A DNA stretch of 64,000 bases from Nematostella vectensis (Eukaryota > Cnidaria > Anthozoa > Actiniaria > Edwardsiidae): assembly GCF_932526225.1 (NCBI RefSeq), contig NC_064045.1:5717498-5781497 (forward strand). Reading direction: 5' to 3'. This document shows, in pieces, positions 58,401 through 64,000 of the stretch (position 1 is the first letter of the stretch; every line of letters begins with the position of its first letter). The translations under genes were made by a program, and so were the position numbers. The notes under the pieces were generated by a model that had not been told where the DNA came from, made no database searches, and worked only from the letters and a program-made list of their open reading frames with translations.

Positions 58401-61400
58401 AGTTGTCAGATTAGGAGCCTTCACTTGGCCTGTCTCTTTTGCTACGACTGATGCTGGCACCCGTTTCGAATTCGTTGCACAGGGTCTGGTTGCAGCTTTT
58501 TGTCCTGGATCTTTTTTTACTGCTGCTGGCACTTGCTTTGAATCCTTTCCACTAGGCTGATGAGACAGGGGGCTCTTTGATATCAAGACATGCTCTTGAC
58601 AGCAATCCTGTTGGGAGAACTGAGAATTCTTAGCCACTTTAATGGTTACCTCATCCACCTTGGCCACAAAGTGAATTGAGTGTGTGGAAGGGATTGCTTT
58701 GCAACTGTTCCATCGGGTACTAAGCTTCTCAGTTACCAACCCCACTTGGTCCTCTGAACAGTAGAGAACCCTAATCTTCTTGCACAGTTGTTTTGCTGTG
58801 TCTGCAAACTCCTTGGCTGAGGTTACCACCACGCTTGACTGTAGTATTGCCCGCCAAACCACTCTCTTTACCTCCCCACCAATACCATCACAGGGGCCTT
58901 TCCCATGCGCAGTCTCAAAAAAATTCCATGTGGCATCACAACCAAAATCCCTTTCATGGTACACCACAATTGACAAGTTGTAACGATTCTTGAACTGCGA
59001 GGAGGGGCCATCAGACCAGTAGTGGACCTTCTTTACTTCTGTTACTTTCTTAACATCTTCAAGAATCAGAGAGTTGTATGCATAGACAGACAACTTGTCA
59101 TGAGAGAGTTCGTCACTTACAACAACATAAGACAAATGCTGCAACTCTCCCTCATCATCCCTATAATATACCACTGCTGTAAACACTGTCACCATTTAAT
59201 TGTGCCAGTGCGCAGCCATGATCTCTCGTTGATGTTTAAGCTGAAAATTTTCAGCGAAATCTTCGTGTACAATAATTTCTCCAGGTGCCAGTGTTTCTTT
59301 GAGGACCGCTAGCTCAATGTACTGTCGCCTGATGTTATACACATGTCTTCCAAATGGCTGGAGCTGTACTATAAGATCATCTTTAGCCTCTCCAAGATTG
59401 CAGTTAACTTGCACTTTCCTCACTATTCCATCATCAGAAGTCTCCCACTGATAATAGGAGACTGACTGATCTTCATTGCATTCGTCAAAAATGTCATTGA
59501 CTGACCCCTCAACATCACATTTGCTACAGTCTCTTTCCATGCACTTTGCATCATTTGTACTGCACACAGTTTTACACAACATCTCATCAGCCGTCTTGGA
59601 AACTCCAGGGACAGCTTTGCTAATTCCACTCAGAAGTAATTCTATGTTCTTGTGATACTTGCAAACACAAACTTCTTGATCTCTAAGGTAATAGGTATTA
59701 CTTCTGGTGGCCTGAGGGATGCAAACTTCGATAAACCAATGCTTGTATCTGATTCTCTCTTATTAAACATTTGGTGCACCTCAGCAATGTTATAAAGCAA
59801 CAATCTCTTTTGCCTCACTTCTCGCCCCTTGCTAGTTTTTACAGACACACAGTCTTTTTTACCTGGGCACATTCTACTTATGTCATCTCTTCTATAAAAT
59901 TCTTCAACTTCTTTAATGCTCTTGTCTGACAATGCATCTGATCGCTGCTTTCTGGGATCTTCAGCTGGCTTTCTTTTCTTTGAAGAACTGTCAACTGCTT
60001 CAATGACTGACTTTCGTTTGCCTGGTGACATTGCTTGTACAACCTTTGCTAGCACATGAGGCACTTTTGAGGGACTCTTCTGTAAGTGCTTTTGCACTCG
60101 TCTCACAGCCTTACCTAAACTTTGGGGACTTTTATAATCATTAGCGGCACTAGAATTTTGTTTACCCTCTCCTTTTCCCTTTACTTTTGCTCTCCAACGC
60201 CTTTGTATTTCTGCCCTCTTTAACCTGTGCTCTGCCTTCTCTTTTTCACTCTTGTTTGCTTTGAATTTAGCATGCTCCAAAGCTTTTCTCTCTCTATCCT
60301 TTCTTTGGTACTCTGAAAGCTTTTCTTGGTCACCTTTCAATTTCTCTCTGAATTTCCTGCTTCTTTCAGTACTTGTTGACATATTCAATTCACATTACAC
60401 GACTAGAAGTGAGTGCAGTAACTATATTACCCACAATTCTCTAAGACATGAGGCAGAGCATGCTCAGTAGTTGCTTAGGCCCAGTCCCCTAGGCCCAGTC
60501 CCTTTTCAGTACTTGTTGATTCATAACTAGAAGTGAGTGCTGAGAATCTATATTACCCACAATTGTCAAGGAATGAGGCAGAGCATACTCAGTAGTTGCC
60601 TAGGTCCAGTCCCTTACAGTTCCTAGGGCCAAGGTTGCAGACTCCGCAACAAAAATGTAGACTCCGCAACAAAAAAGAAATTATATTTTATATTTGTAGG
60701 AAATACATTTACAATTAATATTTTCTTGATAATGTTACAGTCCTAATAAATTAGAAGTTTACTAACTTTCAGCCAAATATTTTATATTTTTGAACATTTT
60801 ACTAAAACTTAAAGTGCCAAATTTGTTGCGGAGTCTACAGACCTTCCTTGGACAGCAAATTCTGTCACCCCTAAGAAGCACATCCCAGATTCAAAGAATT
60901 TTTTTAAAGTAAATCAATGGTAGGTAAGTGTCTATGAAAAGTTCCATGAATGATTTTGGCCTTTCTTTTTTTAACTACAAAATCAAAATGTAGACTCCGC
61001 AACAGTCATTTTCCAAATTTGCATAAACAGTTATAATTTATTCGTAGCTGCCGACTGTTATTTAGAAACAGACACCTGTCGAATAAACTTCAGGCATCAC
61101 TCTTTAAGTTGATAAGCAAATTAAGTCAGAAATAGTTGATTTCAGAATTTGATGTTCAGGCTCAAAATACTGTGGAATGACCCGTCAGAGAGTGATGAAA
61201 AAACATGAAATCTCAAAGAAAAATAAGCCCTTTCTGACAAAGAAACTTTCTGATTGAAGTGTAAGCAATGAATAGGTTGTTGGGGCGCAGACGAGTTCTC
61301 CACCTAAAAAGCCACATGATCTGTCAGTGCAAGTATCCCATTGATCCCATTTCAAATGATGGAGCAGGTGAAGTAAACAAGAGTAAACAATTTATTATCT

Positions 61401-64000
61401 TTGTTACAGGCAGCTCGAAAAAGGCTTGCAGAACTGGAAAAAGAGCATGCAAAAGCACTAAGGAAACTACAGGTACAGTATGTTAGTTAAAATTAGTATT
61501 AATGGCATACTAATAAAAGTAGAATTACATGAAATACAAACAAGCAAGAATAGAAAAAGTTGCATTTTGACAAATCTATGTAGTTAAAATTAGTATACAC
61601 GGCATAAGCAAGAATAGAAACAGTTGCATTTTGACAAATCTATGTAGTTAAAATTAGTATAAATGGCATACTAATAAAAGTAGAATTACATGAAATACAA
61701 ACAAGCAAGAATAGAAACAATTGCATTTTGACAAATCTTTGTAGTTAAAATTAGTATACACAGCATACTAATAATTAAAGTAGAATTACATAAAATACAA
61801 AAAAGCAAGAATAGAAACAGTTGCATTTTGACAAATCTATGTAGTTAAAATTAGTATACACAGCATACTAATAAAAGTAGAATGACATGAAATACAAACA
61901 TAAGCAAGAATAGAAACAGTTGCATTTTGACAAATCTATGTAGTTAAAATTAGTATACACGGCATAAGCAAGAATAGAAACAGTTGCATTTTGACAAATC
62001 TATGTAGTTAAAATTAGTATAAATGGCATACTAATAAAAGTAGAATTACATGAAATACAAACAAGCAAGAATAGAAACAGTTGCATTTTGACAAATCTTT
62101 GTAGTTAAAATTAGTATACACGGCATACTAATAAAGTAGAATTACATAAACAAAAAAGCAAGAATAGAAACAGTTGCATTTTGACAAATCTATGTAGTTA
62201 AAATTAGTATACACAGCATACTAATAAAAGTAGAATGACATGAAATACAAACAAGCAAGAATAGAAACAGTTGCATTTTGACAAATCTATGTAGTTAAAA
62301 TTAGTATACATGGCATACTAATAAAAGTAGAATTACATGAAATACAAACAAGCAAGAATAGAAACAGTTGCATTTTGACAAATCTATGTAGTTAAAATTA
62401 GTATACATGGCATACTAATAAAAGTAGAATTACATGAAATACAAACAAGCAAGAATAGAAACAGTTGCATTTTGACAAATCTATGTAGTTAAAATTAGTA
62501 TACAGGGCATGCTAATAAAAGTAGAATTATATGAAATACAAACAAGCAAGAATAGAAACAGCTGCATTTTGACAAGTCTATGTAGTTAAAATTAGTATAC
62601 ACGGCATAAGCAAGAATAGAAACAGTTGCATTTTGACAAGTCTATGTAGTTAAAATTAGTATACACGGCATACTAATAAAAGTAGAATTACATGAAATAC
62701 AAACAAGCAAGAATAGAAACAGTTGCATTTTGACAAATCTATGTAGTTAAAATTAGTATACATGGCATACTAATAAAAGTAGAATTATATGAAATACAAA
62801 CAAGCAAGAATAGAAACAGTTGCATTTTGACAAATCTATGTAGTTAAAATTAGTATACACGGCATACTAATAAAAGTAGAATTACATGAAATACAAACAA
62901 GCAAGAATAGAAACAGTTGCATTTTGACAAATCTATGTAGTTAAAATTAGTATACATGGCATACTAATAAAAGTAGAATTATATGAAATAAAAACAAGCA
63001 ATAATAGAAACAGTTGCATTTTGACAAATCTATGTAGTTAAAATTAGTATACACGGCATACTAATAAAAGTAGAATTACATGAAATACAAACAAGCAAGA
63101 ATAGAAACAGTTGCATTTTGACAAATCTTTGTAGTTAAAATGTGACTGTTAAGTTGCTTACTGTGAGCCCTATCACATTCATTGAGTAAAATTAAATGAT
63201 ATGGACTCCCATTGTTTAAAACCAGCTCCATGCAAAGCTGATTTTTTTAAAATAGGCAGTTTTTCAGATGATGGAATCTGAGCGTGAAAGCTAGAATTTG
63301 GCAGGTTTGAGTTTGTTTACAGCAGTTTGACGACAATTTATTTATTTTTGCAATTAAGTTAAACATCTGGTTAAAACAGTAAAATTCAGTTTGCAAGAGA
63401 AAAAGCTTTGAGTATTTTACCTGTCAGCTAAAATAGGTACATACTCTCTCTTGTTTTTGTCAGCGATCACATAAGATACTGAAAAGAATTAGCCGCTCAC
63501 TACCTTTCATATTATATTGCTATTCACATTCCCCAGAGAGCTGAGAAATCAAAGGAAAGGCAGAGGAGGAGAAAGACAATCCATGGCTACCCCAGTCACC
63601 CATCACAGACTTCCAATGCAACAAAAAGCTGTCCAACAAGTGTACGAAAAATGTGTGTTCTTGATACTGTTACAGAGCTTACAACATCCCCAGTCGAGGA
63701 GCAGTCTGGTTCACCTAGAGAATTACATGCCCAGTTATCAAATATAACATTAAACAGGCTTCAAACTCAGCTATCACAGCCTCTAACAAGTGAGGGAAAT
63801 AAACCAACAGACAGGCTTCATACTAACAAATCACAAGTTCTGACAATTGTGAGAAATATGCCACCGGACAGGCTTAATATCGACCCAACAAGGGTTGTGA
63901 CAGGTGAGGGGGATATGCCATCAGACAGGCTCCATATTGACCAATCACAGCCTCTGACAAGTGAGGGAAGTATGGCATTAGACAAGCGTCATATTGACCA
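49405..64000 (+). CDS. PALB2: PALB2-like protein, N-terminal exons (continues past window)
   Basis: Partner and localiser of BRCA2: a homologous-recombination scaffold whose N-terminal coiled coil binds BRCA1 and self-associates. Exons: 49405-49446 (MADQKLEKLDEIEK), 61410-61472 (AARKRLAELEKEHAKALRKLQ, 21 codons) and 63537 to beyond the window end. All junctions are GT/AG and phase 0. Exon 3 opens RAEKSKERQRRRKT. The L..LEKEHAKALRKLQ-RAEK pattern matches the PALB2 coiled coil, and both splice positions match the human gene, where exon 2 is also about 20 codons and ends LQ before RAQRAEK. After about residue 110, exon 3 encodes at least three 19-residue tandem repeats (DRLHxxxSQxLTxEGxMP-like). 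Intron 1 (12 kb) houses a large DNA transposon; intron 2 holds a 97-bp satellite. The WD40 end is outside the window, so the name rests on the N-terminus only. Confidence 0.72.
49591..49972. mobile_element. 382-bp MITE in PALB2 intron 1
   Basis: ATGCCTTGCACACTAGCAAC at the left and GTTGCTAGTGTGCACTAGGCAT at the right are inverted. A second nested palindrome (GACATAACGACATAAG-type arms around 49,815-49,950) lies inside near the right end. Noncoding. Confidence 0.65.
49973..51156. other. PALB2 intron 1, left part
   Basis: AT-rich intronic sequence; I see no exon, tandem array or inverted-repeat element in it. Confidence 0.4.
51157..51172 (+). repeat. Left terminal inverted repeat of the DNA transposon
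   Basis: GGGTCATTCCACAGTA, preceded by the GTCA target duplicate (51153-51156). Confidence 0.85.
51181..51720 (+). repeat. Left subterminal repeats, GTTGCGGAGTCTAC
   Basis: Copies at 51181-51194 (one mismatch), 51350-51363, 51549-51562 and 51563-51576 (tandem), and a diverged copy at 51707-51720. They are candidate transposase-binding sites. Confidence 0.8.
52796..52927 (-). repeat. 3' LTR of the Gypsy element
   Basis: 132 bp. On the minus strand it begins TAGAGCATTG and ends CTCTTATCTA, with an AATAAA polyadenylation word. Identical to 58019-58150. Confidence 0.93.
52928..52938 (-). other. Polypurine tract
   Basis: On the minus strand TTGGGGGGAGA lies immediately before the 3' LTR, as expected for the plus-strand primer in LTR retroelements. 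Confidence 0.8.
53028..57854 (-). CDS. Gypsy gag-pol, one in-frame stop
   Basis: A single frame from ATG 57854 to the stop at 53028, interrupted only by TGA at 57537-57539 after 105 codons. The N-terminal piece has a C2H2-like motif (CPFPGCEYET ... H..GTH) and gag-like sequence. In the 1,480-residue piece counted from 57470: zinc knuckles at about 140-181 (CNYCGKQGH and CQLCGRANHVAIMC); protease DTG at 283-285; RT with TVDFQSLN and a CIDD box at 626-629 in place of YxDD; RNase H with ATDWS, EGE and VDHK (about 774-856). The integrase has a CxxC zinc site (about 1080-1083), Asp 1111, Asp 1163 and Glu 1199. The Pro-rich C-terminal tail shows no chromodomain. TGA may be a CpG-decay mutation. The stop and the Cys in the RT box make present activity doubtful. 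Confidence 0.92.
58019..58150 (-). repeat. 5' LTR of the Gypsy element
   Basis: 132 bp, identical to 52796-52927, followed by the CAATG target duplicate. Confidence 0.93.
60367..60617. repeat. Two tandem about 125-bp repeats upstream of the transposase start
   Basis: Units running CAGTACTTGTTGA to ACTAGAAGTGAGTGC to ATATTACCCACAATT to GGCAGAGCAT to CTCAGTAGTTGC to CCAGTCCC occur twice. The first overlaps the start codon region, so this may be the promoter of the element. Confidence 0.8.
60637..61003 (-). repeat. Right subterminal repeats, GTTGCGGAGTCTAC
   Basis: Inverted copies at 60637-60650 (one mismatch), 60657-60670 and 60990-61003. One copy is in the opposite (direct) orientation at 60825-60838. 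Confidence 0.8.
61168..61183 (-). repeat. Right terminal inverted repeat of the DNA transposon
   Basis: TACTGTGGAATGACCC, the exact inverse of the left end, followed by GTCA at 61184-61187. Confidence 0.85.
61486..63140. repeat. 97-bp satellite in PALB2 intron 2
   Basis: About 17 units of TAGTTAAAATTAGTATACAC, GGCATACTAATAAAAGTAGA, ATTACATGAAATACAAACAA, GCAAGAATAGAAACAGTTGC, ATTTTGACAAATCTATG. Some units share the same internal deletion (AAGCAAGAATAG directly after GGCAT), so shorter forms were amplified too. Confidence 0.95.

Larger units (their letters stand above)
52048..60382 (-). pseudogene. Broken transposase-like ORF with C-terminal Ulp1/C48 protease
   Basis: Reading minus strand: ATG 60382 opens a Lys/Arg/Glu-rich region (MSTSTERSRKFREKLKGD, then coiled-coil charge pattern and a KKRK patch). 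It runs to a frameshift near 59,680, after which a VCVCKYHKN motif is found in another frame. That frame has a Cys-rich region (CKTVCSTNDAKC, CSKCD), VHEDFAENF, then a TAA at 59196-59198 directly after HWHN. It resumes in the same frame with VTVFTAVVYY, YWSDGPSSQFKNR, and FFETAHGKGPCDGIGG. The Asp in EDFAEN, the Asp in WSDG and the Glu in FFETAHGKG are spaced like a DDE/RNase H core; this is inference. At 58151 the Gypsy element interrupts it. The frame continues at 52790 with VVFPWEQF and the Ulp1 domain: GNHWFLVV (His), FALDSLAG (Asp), QKANGIDCGVFLL (Gln, Cys). All four C48 catalytic residues are present. The three lesions make it non-functional here. Confidence 0.72.
51157..61183 (-). mobile_element. 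Complete DNA transposon with Ulp1-protease ORF, nested Gypsy insertion
   Basis: Terminal inverted repeats GGGTCATTCCACAGTA (51157-51172) and its reverse complement (61168-61183) are identical over 16 bp. GTCA target duplications are at 51153-51156 and 61184-61187. Subterminal regions on both sides carry multiple copies of GTTGCGGAGTCTAC. The length is 10,027 bp, or about 4.67 kb once the 5,360-bp Gypsy insertion and its duplicated target are discounted. Coding is on the minus strand. A 4-bp target with a DDE-like core and a C48 protease does not match a superfamily I can name with confidence. It lies in intron 1 of the PALB2-like gene in antisense orientation. Confidence 0.82.

Overview
This is a gene-containing but repeat-rich eukaryotic (animal) window. 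Short exons with clear GT/AG junctions carry EGF, PAN, C-type lectin, LamG, PH and START domains. A PALB2-like gene has the same N-terminal exon layout as the vertebrate gene, and an ALK-type glycine-rich extracellular domain occurs. The combination suggests a cnidarian, most likely an anthozoan such as a sea anemone; this is inference and no species-specific marker was seen.

Layout. 0.7-2.8 kb (+): 3' end of a secreted or extracellular EGF/glycine-rich-domain gene. 20.85-4.75 kb (-): a PH-START lipid-binding protein in 12 exons, whose introns are packed with tandem arrays (70-bp, 38-bp, about 52-bp, 39-bp and 22-bp units) and MITEs. 40.05-23.89 kb (-): a signal peptide-PAN-C-type lectin gene whose lectin domain is split by a 15-kb intron; three exons of a complete LamG domain lie inside that intron, along with minisatellites and inverted-repeat elements. 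41.98-45.14 kb (+): an RDH14-like short-chain dehydrogenase in two exons. 48.93-48.29 kb (-): an intronless PITHD1. 49.4 kb to the window end (+): a PALB2-like gene, head-to-head with PITHD1 across 478 bp.

The most striking object is in PALB2 intron 1 (51,157-61,183). It is a complete DNA transposon with 16-bp terminal inverted repeats, a GTCA target duplication and many subterminal copies of a 14-bp motif. Its broken protein combines a basic N-terminal region, a Cys-rich region, a possible DDE-type core and a C-terminal Ulp1/C48 cysteine protease. It is itself interrupted by a 5.36-kb Ty3/Gypsy retrotransposon with identical 132-bp LTRs and a CAATG target duplication. Removing the Gypsy element restores the protease reading frame across the junction.

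Five further inverted-repeat elements are flanked by TTAA, and two of them abut and share one TTAA. Tandem amplification has twice captured a 3' exon end plus its 5' splice site in the PH-START gene. No rRNA, tRNA or CRISPR feature was recognised.
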